The position numbers were made by a program, and so were the translations under genes. From the NCBI RefSeq assembly GCF_000718255.1, contig NZ_JOFJ01000031.1, forward strand, positions 1-23,682: a stretch of DNA of 23,682 bases, written 5' to 3'. The DNA comes from Spirillospora albida. GTDB taxonomy: Bacteria > Actinomycetota > Actinomycetes > Streptosporangiales > Streptosporangiaceae. How positions within the stretch are numbered: the stretch's first letter is position 1; the number at the start of each line of letters is the position of its first letter. The notes below the pieces were generated by a model. The model was given only the letters and a program-made list of their open reading frames with translations. It was not told the DNA's origin and searched no databases. Below are positions 1-8,686 of this stretch, piece by piece.

Positions 1-2
1 CC

Positions 3-1358
3 CGCCCCCCGGTCCCCGCCCACGGCGCCCCCGCCCCCGGGCCCGACATCCTGGCCCACGGCCTCGGCGGCCGCACCGACCTCCCCCTCGACGCCGTCGC
101 CGCGATCGCCGGCGGCGGCATCGCCGTCGCCGCGTCCTTCCTCGTCCTCACCGCCGCGTGGAAACGGCCCCGCCTGAACCCCGCCGCCGGCCGCCCCCTC
201 CCGCCCCGCCTCGCCCTCCTCCTCGACTCCCCGGCCCTCACCGCCACCGGACGCGCCGCCGCCCTCGCCGCCACGGCCCTCGTCGCCGCCGCCGCGTTCC
301 TCGGACCCGCCACCGACCGCCGCAACCTCGCCCCCTGGGCCCTGTACGTCACGTTCTGGGTCGGGCTCGTCCCCGCCAGCGTCCTCCTCGGCCCCGTCTG
401 GCGGCGCGTCAACCCCCTGCGGACCCTCCACGCCGCCCTGTGCCGCGCCACCCGCACCGACCCCGCCGGGCGCCGCCCCCTCCCGCCCCGCCTCGGATAC
501 CTGCCCGCCGCGGCCTGGCTCACCGCGTTCGTCTGGCTCGAGCTCGCCGCCCCGCACCGCTCCGACCCCCGCCTCGTCGGCGCCGCCATCTGCGGCTACA
601 CCGCCGTGAACCTCGCCCTCGCGCACCGCTACGGCCGCGACTGGTTCACCCGCGGCGACGGATTCGAGGCCTACTCCTCGCTGCTGGCCCGCCTGTCGCC
701 CCTCGGCCGCCGCCCCGACGGCGCCCTGGTCCTGCGGCCCCCCCTCACCGGCATCGCCTCCGGCACCCCCGAACCCGGCCTCACCGCCCTCGCCTGCGTC
801 CTCATCGGCTCCACCGGCTTCGACGGCATCACCCGCACCACCTACTGGCGCGACCACACCGACCCCGGCAGCGTCACCGCCGCCACCCTCGGCCTCGCCG
901 CCGCGATCGCCGCCGTCACCGCCCTCTACGTCACCGCCCTGCGCGCCTCCGGGCGCCTCGCCGGCACCGGCGCCGCCGCCCAGCCCGCCCGGTTCGCCGC
1001 GACCCTCCTACCGATCGCGCTCGGCTACACCATCGCGCACTACTTCTCGTTCCTGCTCCTGGAGGGGCAGATGACGTTCATCCTCGCCGGCGACCCCTTC
1101 GGCACCGGACTGGACCTCTTCGGCACCGCCGGCAACCGCGTCGACCACGACCTCGCCGGACCCACCCTCACCGCGCAAGTCCAGGTCAACGCGATCGTCC
1201 TCGGCCACATCGCCGGGACGATCGCCGCGCACGACCTCGCCCTGCGCCCCGTCCCCCCGCACGGCCCGCCCCGCCGGCCCCTCCTCGGCCAGCTGCCCGT
1301 CGCCGCCGTCATGGTCGCCCTCACCTGCGCCGGCCTGTTCGCGCTGCTGAGCGGCTGA
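3..1358 (+). CDS. Polytopic membrane protein, 5' end cut by window ('fenitrothion hydrolase'-annotated family)
   Basis: The frame is open from the first bases of the window and ends at the TGA at 1356-1358. About 451 residues are visible, and only the N-terminus (probably a signal peptide) is missing. Early on it reads AHGLGGRTDLPL, followed by a long hydrophobic helix. This matches, from memory, the start of actinobacterial membrane proteins often labelled fenitrothion hydrolase, a name with weak experimental support. About ten hydrophobic segments are spread along the chain, with basic loops such as WRRVNPLRTL between helices; the last helix ends at the C-terminus. An internal ATG at 606 gives a shorter reading, but the upstream 200 residues are equally protein-like, so I take the longer frame. 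Substrate and function are unknown. The convergent minus-strand gene overlaps its 3' end by about 350 bases. Confidence 0.8.
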   Translation, partial: RPPVPAHGAPAPGPDILAHGLGGRTDLPLDAVAAIAGGGIAVAASFLVLTAAWKRPRLNPAAGRPLPPRLALLLDSPALTATGRAAALAATALVAAAAFLGPATDRRNLAPWALYVTFWVGLVPASVLLGPVWRRVNPLRTLHAALCRATRTDPAGRRPLPPRLGYLPAAAWLTAFVWLELAAPHRSDPRLVGAAICGYTAVNLALAHRYGRDWFTRGDGFEAYSSLLARLSPLGRRPDGALVLRPPLTGIASGTPEPGLTALACVLIGSTGFDGITRTTYWRDHTDPGSVTAATLGLAAAIAAVTALYVTALRASGRLAGTGAAAQPARFAATLLPIALGYTIAHYFSFLLLEGQMTFILAGDPFGTGLDLFGTAGNRVDHDLAGPTLTAQVQVNAIVLGHIAGTIAAHDLALRPVPPHGPPRRPLLGQLPVAAVMVALTCAGLFALLSG

Positions 1359-2195
1359 CGCCGCCGCGGCCGCCCTGCGGCGCCGCGCCTCCGACACCGC
1401 CACCCCCACCGCGACCACCACCGGCATCCACCACTTCACCGTCGCCAGCACCGCCCCCACCCACGGCGGAACCCCCACGTCCGGCAGGTCCGGCAGCGGC
1501 AGGTCCGGCCACGGGATCGGCGGCAGATCCGGCCGATCCACCTCCGGCCACGGCACCTCCGGCCAGTCCACCCGCGGGATCAGCACCCGCAGCAACGCCC
1601 CCAGGCCCAGCAGCGGCACCAGCACCCGCGCCACCGCCACCACCACATGCCGCGACGCGTACAGCCCCGGATGCGCCGCCGCCCACGCCTCCCGCCGCCC
1701 CGCCCGCGACCCCGCCGGCGGCACGAACCCCACCCCCCGCACCTTCTTCCCCATCACACCCATCACACCGGTCGACCCCGCGGCCACATGACCGGCACCC
1801 GGCCCCCGAGCCCCATCACCGCCCGCGCCCGCATCGCCCGCGCCCGCATCGCCCGGCGCGTCGTCCTCCCCGCCTCCGGCCGCGGTGCCCTGGGACGGCG
1901 GTGTCCCGGGAGGGGGAAGCAGGACGCACCCGGCCGCCTCGCCGTCGAGAAGACCCAGCGGGCCGAACACCACACGGACCGTCCGGTCGCCCCAGCGGAG
2001 TCCGGTCCGGGGGAGCGCGATCAGCGGGAACGACCGCTCCCGCACCACCTCACCGTCCACGAACAGGGCGGCGACCCGCCCCCGGCCCTCCCGCCGCGTC
2101 TCCACCTCCAGGCGGCGGCCCTCATGGACGAGCGTCCAGCGGCCCCGCCCCGCCCCGTCCCCGGCAACCGCGAATCGTGCGAGTCCCCAACCCAT
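1008..2195 (-). CDS. Membrane protein of unknown function with overlong C-terminus
   Basis: Not recognised. The N-terminal ~90 residues from MGWGLARFAV look like a beta-rich soluble domain (alternating short hydrophobic stretches such as RWTLVHEGRRLEVET and VAALFVDGEVV). A Gly/Ala/Asp-rich linker follows, then two hydrophobic helices (around VVVAVARVLVPLLGLGALL and VKWWMPVVVAVGVAV) separated by a Pro/Asp/Trp-rich stretch with WPEVPWPEV-type repeats. After the second helix and a basic AEARRRR-like patch, the frame runs a further ~115 residues antisense to the convergent gene. That tail has no protein-like character. A single frame change near 1365 would end the protein at a TGA at 1321, almost tail to tail with its neighbour. 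The start is uncertain: ATG at 2195 is preferred on composition, ATG at 2300 is possible, and neither has a clear ribosome site. Confidence 0.6.
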   Translation of the reverse strand: MGWGLARFAVAGDGAGRGRWTLVHEGRRLEVETRREGRGRVAALFVDGEVVRERSFPLIALPRTGLRWGDRTVRVVFGPLGLLDGEAAGCVLLPPPGTPPSQGTAAGGGEDDAPGDAGAGDAGAGGDGARGPGAGHVAAGSTGVMGVMGKKVRGVGFVPPAGSRAGRREAWAAAHPGLYASRHVVVAVARVLVPLLGLGALLRVLIPRVDWPEVPWPEVDRPDLPPIPWPDLPLPDLPDVGVPPWVGAVLATVKWWMPVVVAVGVAVSEARRRRAAAAASAAQQREQAGAGEGDHDGGDGQLAEEGPAGRAVRGDGAQGEVVRGDRPGDVAEDDRVDLDLRGEGGSGEVVVDAVAGGAEEVQSGAEGVAGEDERHLPLQEQEREVVRDGVAERDR

Positions 2196-2392
2196 ACCGA
2201 CCGAGTGTCCCGGCGCCGCCCGCCCCGCCCAACCGCCGAAGGGCGACCGCCCGTCGACCAAAGTCGCCCCCGGCGGCCCGATCCGGACACCTTCGGACAT
2301 CCCATGCTGGCGGCACCGGCTATCCCCCCGCCCCCACCGCCCGCAGCAGGATCGGGAGACCGGCACCCTCCGCACACGTAAGGAGACCCGTC

Positions 2393-3379
2393 GTGCCCTC
2401 CACCACCCGGCCACCCGTCCCGCGCCCCGGCGACGCCTGCGCGTTCCTGTTCGCCGGCACCGGCGCCGCGACCGCCCCCGACCTGCGGGCCCTCACCGCG
2501 CTCGGGCCCGCCGCCGGCCGCGCCGCCGCCGACGCCGTCGACGCCGTCCAGGAAGGACTGCCCCGCACCGGATGGCCGTCCCTGCGCACCCTCCTGCTCG
2601 ACGACCCCGCCGCCTACCCCGCCGCGGCCGCCCGCACCCCCGGCGTCGCTCAGCTGTCGGGATACGCCGCGTCCGTCGCCACCGACCGGGCACTGCGGAC
2701 CGCCGGGATCCACCCCTCCTACGCCGTCGGTCAGAGCTTCGGGGAACTGGCCGCCCTCGTGTGCGCGGGCGCGTTCGGCGTCCCCGACGGCGCCCGCATG
2801 GCCGTCCACCTCGTCGACGTCCTGACCCGCCACGCCGCCGCCGGCGGCATGGGCCTGCTGGAGGCCGGCGAGGACGACACCCTCGCCTGCGTCAAGGACG
2901 CCGACGCCCCCGACGTCGTCATCGCCGGCGTGAACGCCCCCGCCGCCACCCTCGTCTCCGGCCCCGTCCCCGCCCTGGAGGACGTCCTGGACACCGCCCG
3001 CCGCCGCGGCGTCCGCGCCGTCCGCCTCGCCGTGCCCTACCTGTCGCACCACCCGGCCCTCACCGGCGTCGACGACATCTGGTACCGGCGCGTCCGGGAC
3101 GTCCCGCAGCGCCCCCTGGAGGTCGAGGTCCACTCCCCGGTGCGGGGCCGCGCCTACCACGACGACGACGACCTGCACCGCGCCCTCGCCGACTGCATCG
3201 TCCGGCCCGTCCGGCTCCCCGACGCCCTGCGCGCCGTCCGCGCCGCCGGCGCCACCCTGTTCGCCGAGGCCGGCGCCGGCGCCGCCCTCACCCAGTGCGC
3301 CCGCCTCACCCTCCCCGGCGCCCGCACCCTCACCCCCATGCGGCGCCCCCGCACCACCAGGCAGGAGACCCGCCCATGA
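2393..3379 (+). CDS. Stand-alone acyltransferase (FabD / PKS AT-domain family)
   Basis: A 328-residue protein starting at a GTG with AAGGAG seven bases upstream. It has the malonyl-CoA:ACP transacylase fold signature. The nucleophile elbow is GQSFGE (Ser115; the usual motif is GHSxG, so the His is replaced by Gln). The distal catalytic His lies in VPYLSHHP (His219), which lines up with the YASH-type motif of PKS acyltransferases. In PKS domains, YASH goes with methylmalonyl specificity and HAFH with malonyl, so a branched or unusual extender is possible; this is inference. The N-terminal motif (AFLFAGTG) departs from the usual GQG. No ketosynthase or carrier protein is nearby, so it may act in trans. 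Its stop overlaps the next start (ATGA), implying translational coupling with the oxidase-like gene. Confidence 0.85.
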   Translation: MPSTTRPPVPRPGDACAFLFAGTGAATAPDLRALTALGPAAGRAAADAVDAVQEGLPRTGWPSLRTLLLDDPAAYPAAAARTPGVAQLSGYAASVATDRALRTAGIHPSYAVGQSFGELAALVCAGAFGVPDGARMAVHLVDVLTRHAAAGGMGLLEAGEDDTLACVKDADAPDVVIAGVNAPAATLVSGPVPALEDVLDTARRRGVRAVRLAVPYLSHHPALTGVDDIWYRRVRDVPQRPLEVEVHSPVRGRAYHDDDDLHRALADCIVRPVRLPDALRAVRAAGATLFAEAGAGAALTQCARLTLPGARTLTPMRRPRTTRQETRP

Positions 3380-5208
3380 CCGGCGACGACCGCACCGCCC
3401 TGATCCGGTTCACCCGCGGCGCCCTCACCGACGACAAGACCCGCGCCCGGATCGACGCCGCCGTCCCCCCGGGCCACGGCACCGTCCCCGGCGGGCTCAC
3501 CACCGCCGACCGGCACCTCCTCACCTACCGGCGGCTCCGGCACACCGGCCTCGCCGCCCCGCCCGCCGCACGGCTCCTGGACGACCCGCCCGCCCTCTGC
3601 CGCCTGCTGGACCGCGCCGCGATCGCCGACCCCGCCCTCTTCCACGTCATGCTGCTGCACTACACCCTCACCCTCGCGCCCATCCTGCGGCTCGGCGGAC
3701 CGCGGGCACCCCGGGCCGCCCGCACCGCCCTGGAGCGCTTCGACACCTTCGGGACCCTGCTGATGACCGAACTCGGCCGCAGCAACAGCCACCTGTCACC
3801 CCGCACCCTCGCCCGCCACGACCCCGCCACCGGCGGATTCACCCTCACCACCCCCGACCCCGGCGCCGCGAAATTCCCCACCAGCACCGGCCACCCCGCC
3901 CTGCCCAAGACCGCCGCCGTCTACGCGACCCTCGTCCACGGGCCGGACGGGCACGGCGGCGCCGAGCACGGCGTGTTCGTGTTCATCGTCCCGCTCCGCG
4001 ACGCCACCGGCCGCCCCGCCGACGGCGTCCGGATCGTCCCCGCCCCCGAGACGAGCGGGCTCCGCGTCGACTACGCCGCCGTCCACCTCGACGGCGTCCG
4101 CGTCCCCCGCGAGGCGTGGCTGGCCGACGGCGCGGACCTCACCCCCGCCGGGACGTTCCACGACCCCGCCGGCTCCCCGGCCGCCCGCCTCACCCGCACC
4201 ATGCGGACCGGCCCGACCGTCTGGCGCGCGATCATCTCGATGGCCGCCGCGATCACCCGCGCGTCCGCCGGGATCCTCACCGCCCACTCCACCGGGCGCA
4301 CCACCCTCGGCCGCCTCGCGCCCCGCCGCCCCCTCACCGACTACCGCAACCAGCGCGAGGCCGTCCTCGGCGCCCTCGCCGACGCCTACGCCCTCACCGC
4401 CGTGGCCGCCCACGTCCAGACCCCCGCCACCCCCGCACCCGGCACCACCCCCGCACCCGCGCAGGGCGACGGGACGGCGGCGTGGGCGCCCTGGTCGGCG
4501 GTCGACCGTGACCTCACGCTGCTGAAGGCCGCCGCCACCGCCCAGGCGCAGCGGACCGTGACCGCCTGCCGCGTCCACAGCGGCGCGCCCGGCTTCGCCG
4601 CCGACGACCGCCTCAACGCCTACCGGGGCCTCGCCCACGCCTACCAGAGCGCCGGCGGCGACAACGACCTCATCGCCTACGACACCGCCCGCGCCATGGC
4701 CGCCCTCGACCGCTACACCCCGCCCGACCCCGGCCCCCCGCCCGGCCGGCCACCCGAGACGATCCTCGACACCCCCGCGGCGTGGCTGTACCTCGCCCGC
4801 ACCGCCGAACGGCGCCTCCGCGACCGCCTCGCCGCCCGGATCTCGGCCGCCCGGCAGGCGGGCGCCGACCCGTTCACCGCGTGGAACGCGCACCTGCCGC
4901 TCGCGGCCCGCGCCGCGACCGCGTACGCCGACCGGGCCGTCCTGGAGATCGTCGCGGCCGCCCTGCCCGCCGGCGAGCCCGCCGAGGGGCCCCTCGGCGG
5001 CGTCCTGCGGCTGCACGCGGTGAACCGGCTCGCGCACGCCGCGGCCGTCCTCCTGGACGAGGGGATCGCGGAGCCCGGGTTCCTGGACGCCGCCGCGGCG
5101 GCCCGCGGCCGGCTGTGCGACGCCCTCGCCCCGCACACCGCCGCGCTCGCCGCCGGCCTCGACCTGCCGCCCGGCATCGCCGCGCCCGCCGCCGCCCTCG
5201 CCCCCTGA
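3376..5208 (+). CDS. Acyl-CoA oxidase / dehydrogenase-like flavoprotein with altered catalytic site
   Basis: A 610-residue protein, the usual length for the acyl-CoA oxidase (ACOX) branch and longer than ordinary acyl-CoA dehydrogenases. The start ATG overlaps the upstream stop by four bases, with AGGAG upstream. The N-terminal helical domain leads into the flavin-binding middle strand MTELGRSNSHLSPRTLARHD, the ACOX counterpart of TELGHGSN. Near the C-terminal side of the dehydrogenase core is AGGDNDLIAYDTAR, which aligns with the ACOX segment YEGEN-TAR. There the catalytic glutamate is replaced by glycine at about residue 427 (codon 4654-4656). It may therefore be inactive as a standard alpha,beta-desaturase, may use another base, or may do different flavin chemistry. 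Coupling to an acyltransferase suggests an acyl-thioester substrate, possibly carrier-bound. Confidence 0.85.
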   Translation: MTGDDRTALIRFTRGALTDDKTRARIDAAVPPGHGTVPGGLTTADRHLLTYRRLRHTGLAAPPAARLLDDPPALCRLLDRAAIADPALFHVMLLHYTLTLAPILRLGGPRAPRAARTALERFDTFGTLLMTELGRSNSHLSPRTLARHDPATGGFTLTTPDPGAAKFPTSTGHPALPKTAAVYATLVHGPDGHGGAEHGVFVFIVPLRDATGRPADGVRIVPAPETSGLRVDYAAVHLDGVRVPREAWLADGADLTPAGTFHDPAGSPAARLTRTMRTGPTVWRAIISMAAAITRASAGILTAHSTGRTTLGRLAPRRPLTDYRNQREAVLGALADAYALTAVAAHVQTPATPAPGTTPAPAQGDGTAAWAPWSAVDRDLTLLKAAATAQAQRTVTACRVHSGAPGFAADDRLNAYRGLAHAYQSAGGDNDLIAYDTARAMAALDRYTPPDPGPPPGRPPETILDTPAAWLYLARTAERRLRDRLAARISAARQAGADPFTAWNAHLPLAARAATAYADRAVLEIVAAALPAGEPAEGPLGGVLRLHAVNRLAHAAAVLLDEGIAEPGFLDAAAAARGRLCDALAPHTAALAAGLDLPPGIAAPAAALAP

Positions 5209-5280
5209 CCCCGTCCCCGGACGCGCCGGGATCGGCGGGAACCCGGCGCGCCGGACGGCGCGTTTCCCCGCGCGGCGGGT

Positions 5281-5306
5281 GGAACCAGGGCAGGATGGCT
5301 TCCGTT
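5281..5306 (+). promoter_or_regulatory. Possible ECF-sigma-type promoter upstream of the TerD gene
   Basis: GGAAC at 5281-5285 is followed by 18 bases and GTT at 5304-5306, in the 156-bp gap before the TerD gene. This resembles the GGAA(T/C)-N18-GTT promoters of actinobacterial stress ECF sigma factors such as SigR and SigE. Short motifs like this occur by chance in GC-rich DNA. Confidence 0.3.
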
Positions 5307-5364
5307 CACGTAACAGAACGCGCGGGTGACCCGCATCCGCGCGCGGACACCGGAGGTAGACACC

Positions 5365-5940
5365 GTGGGCGTCAGTCTGAGCAAGGGCGGCAACGTCTCG
5401 CTGACCAAGGAGGCTCCCGGGCTGACCGCCGTCGTGGTGGGGCTGGGCTGGGACGTGCGGACCACGACCGGGACCGATTTCGACCTCGACGCCAGCGCGC
5501 TGCTGTGCACGGCGGAGAACAAGGTCGTGTCCGACCAGCATTTCGTGTTCTTCAACAACCTCAAGAGCCCCGACGGCTCCGTCGAGCACACCGGTGACAA
5601 CCTCACCGGTGAGGGCGAGGGCGACGACGAGCAGATCAAGGTGAACCTCGCCGGCGTCCCCGCCGAGGTCGCCAAGATCGTGTTCCCGGTGTCGATCTAC
5701 GACGCCGACGGGCGGCAGCAGAGCTTCGGGCAGGTCCGCAACGCGTTCATCCGCGTGGTGAACCAGGCCGACAACAACGAGATCACCCGCTACGACCTGT
5801 CGGAGGACGCCTCCACCGAGACCGCCATGGTGTTCGGGGAGCTGTACCGCAACGGCGCCGAGTGGAAGTTCCGCGCCGTCGGGCAGGGCTACGCGTCGGG
5901 CCTGTCGGGCATCGCGTCCGACTTCGGCGTCAACGTCTGA
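5365..5940 (+). CDS. terD: TerD family protein
   Basis: A 191-residue protein, the usual TerD length. The GTG start reads MGVSLSKGGNVSLTK and has GGAGGT seven bases upstream. It carries the family's calcium-binding acidic segments: DFDLDASALL near residue 40, and the GDNLTGEGEGDDEQI loop near residues 78-92 that follows the FFNNLKSPDGSVEHT stretch. The C-terminus is the conserved GYASGLSGIASDFGVNV-type ending. TerD proteins are cytoplasmic Ca2+-binding proteins linked to tellurite and general stress responses and, in Streptomyces, to differentiation. In actinomycetes several paralogues are usual and single genes like this one lie outside ter operons, so tellurite resistance should not be assumed. 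It stands alone between a 156-bp leader and a strong terminator. Confidence 0.93.
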   Translation: MGVSLSKGGNVSLTKEAPGLTAVVVGLGWDVRTTTGTDFDLDASALLCTAENKVVSDQHFVFFNNLKSPDGSVEHTGDNLTGEGEGDDEQIKVNLAGVPAEVAKIVFPVSIYDADGRQQSFGQVRNAFIRVVNQADNNEITRYDLSEDASTETAMVFGELYRNGAEWKFRAVGQGYASGLSGIASDFGVNV

Positions 5941-5962
5941 ACGGCACCCCCCGGGACCGTCC

Positions 5963-6005
5963 CGCCCCCGGGTCCCCGGCCCTCCCGGCCGGGGACCCGG
6001 GGGCG
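5963..6005. terminator. Two-way terminator: 19-bp perfect hairpin
   Basis: The arms 5963-5981 and 5987-6005 are perfectly complementary over 19 bp, with a 5-base loop. The hairpin lies between the convergent TerD and acyl-CoA synthetase genes (stops at 5938-5940 and 6014-6016). There is no T-run, as is common for actinobacterial terminators, and the position suits both genes. Confidence 0.85.
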
Positions 6006-6013
6006 GCGCCGTT

Positions 6014-7671
6014 TCAGGGGCCGAGGAGCTCCTCGCGCAGGCGGGTCTTCAGCAGCTTCCCGCCGGGGTTGCGGGGCAGGTCGGTGTCGCGGAACCACAC
6101 CCGGGAGGGGATCTTGAACGCCGCGATCCGGCCCCGCAGGAACCCCCGCAGATCGTCCGCCGTCGCGTCCGCGCCCGGACGCAGCCGCACCACCGCGCCG
6201 ACCTCCTCGCCCAGCACCCGGTCCGGGACGCCGATCACCGCGCAGTCGGTCACGTCCGGATGCTCGTACAGGGCCGCCTCGACCTCCGCGCAGTACACGT
6301 TCTCCCCGCCGCGGATCAGCATGTCCTTCGCGCGGTCCACGATGTAGACGAACCCGTCGGCGTCGACGCGGGCGAGGTCCCCGGACCGGAACCAGCCGCC
6401 GGTGAACGCGGCCGCGGTGTCCCGCGGGCGGTTCCAGTAGCCCTTGATGACGTTCGGCCCCCTGATCCACAGTTCGCCGACCTGCCCGGCCGGGAGCTCC
6501 TCCCCGCCGGGGCCGCAGACCCTCACGTCGCAGACCGCGACGGGCGGGCCGACGCTGTCGGGCCGCTCCAGGTAATTCACCCCGCCGTTGTAGGTGGTGA
6601 CCGACGACGTCTCGGTCAGCCCGTACCCGTTGCCGGGGACCCGGCCCGGCAGCAGCTCCCCGATCCGCTCCACCAGCGCGGGCGGCGCCGGAGCGCCCCC
6701 GTAGCTCACCCCCGTCAGGCTGGAGGTGTCGAACTCGGCGAACCGCGGCGACTCCAGCACCTGCCACGCCATCGCCGGGACCCCCCCGAACCCGGTGACC
6801 CGCTCCCGCTCGATCAGCTCCAGCGCCCGCTCCGGATCCCACTTGTGCATCAGGACGACCGTGGCGCCCTGCAGCGCGCTGGTCACCAGCACCGAATGGC
6901 AGCCGGTCGCGTGGAAGAACGGCACGCTCAGCAGCGTCACCCGCCGCTGCGGCACCGCGAGTTCCGCGGGGTCGCCGCCCGCCCGGACGGCCGCCGACAG
7001 CAGCCCGTAGGCGAGGCTGAGGGGGTTCCCGGCGATGTTGCGGTGCGTGCCGAGGGCGCCCTTGGGGCGTCCCGTCGTCCCAGACGTGTAGAAGATCGTC
7101 GCGTCGTCCTCCGGGTCCAGCGGCACATCGGGCAGCCCACCCCCGGCGTCGGCGTCCCGGCCGGGCCCCTCGAACGGCTCGGCGCCGGCCGGCAGCGGCG
7201 TCCCGCCCGCGCGCGCCACCAGCATCGCCGCGCCGAGCGCGGCGGCGGCCCCGGCGAGCCGCTCCGCGCGCTCGGCGTCGGCGACGACGACCTTCGCGCC
7301 GCTGTCGGCCAGCCCGAACTCCAGCTCCGCCGCCGTCCACCACGCGTTCAGCGGCACCACCACCGCGCCCGCCGCCGCGGCGCCGAAGAACGCCACCGAC
7401 CACTCCGGGTAGTTGCGCATCGCGATCGCGACCCGGTCGCCCTTCACCACCCCGAACCGGCCGGCCAGCACGCGCGCGAACGCCGCCGCCCGCGCGTGGT
7501 GCTCGGCGAACCCACCCGGTCGTCGCCGTACACCAGGAACGGCGCGTCACCGTACCCCCGCGACATCTCCAGGATGTCGCGGAGCGTGCCCGGCGCGTGC
7601 TTCCACACCCGCGTCCGGACGCCCCGGATGTCGGCCTCGTCCATCTCGAACAGCTCACCCGGCGCGGTCAT
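6014..7671 (-). pseudogene. Acyl-CoA synthetase (AMP-binding family), broken by a one-base frameshift
   Basis: Read as one gene, it would be about 550 residues of an ANL-family acyl-CoA ligase, activating a fatty or aryl acid with ATP and CoA. Every core motif is intact in the downstream frame: the P-loop YTSGTTGRPKG, NGYGLTETSS, GWFRSGDLARVD, DRAKDMLIRGGENVY, and the C-terminal lysine in NPGGKLLKTR. The N-terminal part (MTAPGELFEMDEADIRGVRTR...) is in another frame. After DDRVG it should continue FAEHHARAAAFARVLAGRFG, and it does so only if one base is added in the C-run at 7511-7513. The ATG at 7671 has GGAGGT ten bases upstream. Without correction, translation could begin only at a GTG at 7471. 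Either the gene is a recent pseudogene or the base is a sequencing error; the lack of other damage favours very recent loss or error. Confidence 0.85.
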
Positions 7672-7707
7672 GACCGCGCGGACCTCCGCGACGCTCCGCA
7701 CACCCGC

Positions 7708-7737
7708 ACCATATGAACCACATCACACCGCGGTCAA
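7708..7737 (-). promoter_or_regulatory. Sigma70 (HrdB-type) promoter of the acyl-CoA synthetase gene
   Basis: On the minus strand TTGACC (7737-7732) is followed by 18 bases and TATGGT (7713-7708), close to the actinobacterial consensus. The predicted transcript starts near 7701, just upstream of GGAGGT (7687-7682) and the ATG at 7671. A well-formed promoter and ribosome site suggest the frameshifted gene was functional until recently. Confidence 0.75.
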
Positions 7738-7792
7738 CGGCCGGGCCCCCGCCCCGTCCACCCCGGTGATCTTCACCTGCGACAATGGGCCC

Positions 7793-8572
7793 ATGACCGA
7801 CCGTAAGCCGATCGAGTACTGGTTGTCGGACATGGACGGCGTCCTGGTCCACGAGGGCCGCCCCGTCCCCGGCGCCGACGAGTTCGTCCGCCGGCTCGAC
7901 GCGTCCGGCAAGCCGTTCCTCGTCCTGACCAACAACTCGATCTACACGCGCCGCGACCTGTCCGCCCGGCTCGCCGCCCTGGGCCTGACCGTCCCGGCCG
8001 AGTTCATCTGGACGTCCGCGCTGGCCACCGCCCGGTTCCTCGCCGACCAGCGGCCCGGCGGCACCGCCTACGTGATCGGCGAGGCCGGCCTGACCACCGC
8101 GCTGCACGAGGCCGGGTTCATCCTCACCGACCTGAAACCCGAGTACGTCGTGCTGGGGGAGACCCGCACCTACAGCTTCTCCCAGATCACCAACGCGATC
8201 CGGTTCATCGAGGGCGGCGCCCGCTTCGTCGCGACCAACCCCGACCCCGTCGGCCCGTCCCCCGAGGGGTCCCTGCCGGCGTGCGGCGCCGTCGCCGCCA
8301 TGATCACCCGCGCGACCGGGGTCGCGCCCTACTTCGTCGGGAAACCGAACCCGCTGATGATGCGGACCGCGCTGAACGTCGTCGGCGGGCACAGCGAGTG
8401 CACCGCGATGATCGGCGACCGGATGGACACCGACATCGTCGCCGGCGTCGAGGCCGGCCTGGAGACGATCCTGGTCCTGACCGGCGTCACCCGCGAAGCC
8501 GACGTCGAACGGTTCCCGTACCGGCCGCACCGCGTCATCGGCTCGATCGCCGACCTCATCGACCACATCTGA
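7793..8572 (+). CDS. HAD-IIA family phosphatase (NagD-like)
   Basis: A 259-residue cytoplasmic phosphatase of the HAD superfamily, subclass IIA (NagD / p-nitrophenyl phosphatase group), which removes phosphate from small metabolites. HAD motif I is SDMDGVLVHEG (nucleophile and acid/base aspartates at about residues 13 and 15). Motif II lies in VLTNNSIYT. The lysine motif is GKPNPLMM and motif IV is MIGDRMDTDIVAG, typical of NagD. The cap lies between motifs II and III, as in the C2 class. The start ATG has no ribosome site. A GACAAT box lies seven bases upstream, so it may be transcribed leaderless; this is weak evidence. It diverges from the acyl-CoA synthetase gene across 121 bp. Substrate unknown. 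Confidence 0.92.
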   Translation: MTDRKPIEYWLSDMDGVLVHEGRPVPGADEFVRRLDASGKPFLVLTNNSIYTRRDLSARLAALGLTVPAEFIWTSALATARFLADQRPGGTAYVIGEAGLTTALHEAGFILTDLKPEYVVLGETRTYSFSQITNAIRFIEGGARFVATNPDPVGPSPEGSLPACGAVAAMITRATGVAPYFVGKPNPLMMRTALNVVGGHSECTAMIGDRMDTDIVAGVEAGLETILVLTGVTREADVERFPYRPHRVIGSIADLIDHI

Positions 8573-8601
8573 CCCGCCCGCGCCGCATCACCCGGCCCGG
8601 C

Positions 8602-8616
8602 CGGGGAAGGTCCCCG
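8602..8616 (+). terminator. Weak hairpin after the NagD-like gene
   Basis: CGGGGA and TCCCCG (8602-8607 and 8611-8616) form a 6-bp stem with a 3-base loop, 30 bases after the stop. It is short and has no T-run, so it is only a possible terminator. Confidence 0.3.
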
Positions 8617-8686
8617 CCCGGTGGACCGCCGCAGGGCGGCCGCGTGCGCGTCCCGGTCCCATACTCGCCACCTGTCCCGGAGCATC

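Noticed and set aside
158..2392. A very long + strand open frame upstream of the acyltransferase
   Set aside because: It is Pro/Arg-rich, out of frame with the membrane protein it overlaps, and typical of stop-free shadow frames in GC-rich DNA. Only the part from the GTG at 2393 has motifs and a ribosome site.
3796..5589. A 597-codon minus-strand frame
   Set aside because: It is Gly/Val/Arg-rich with no motif and antisense to the clearly coding ACOX-like and TerD genes.
5365..5940. Tellurite-resistance locus
   Set aside because: Only one TerD protein is present, without the other ter genes; isolated TerD paralogues are common in actinomycetes.
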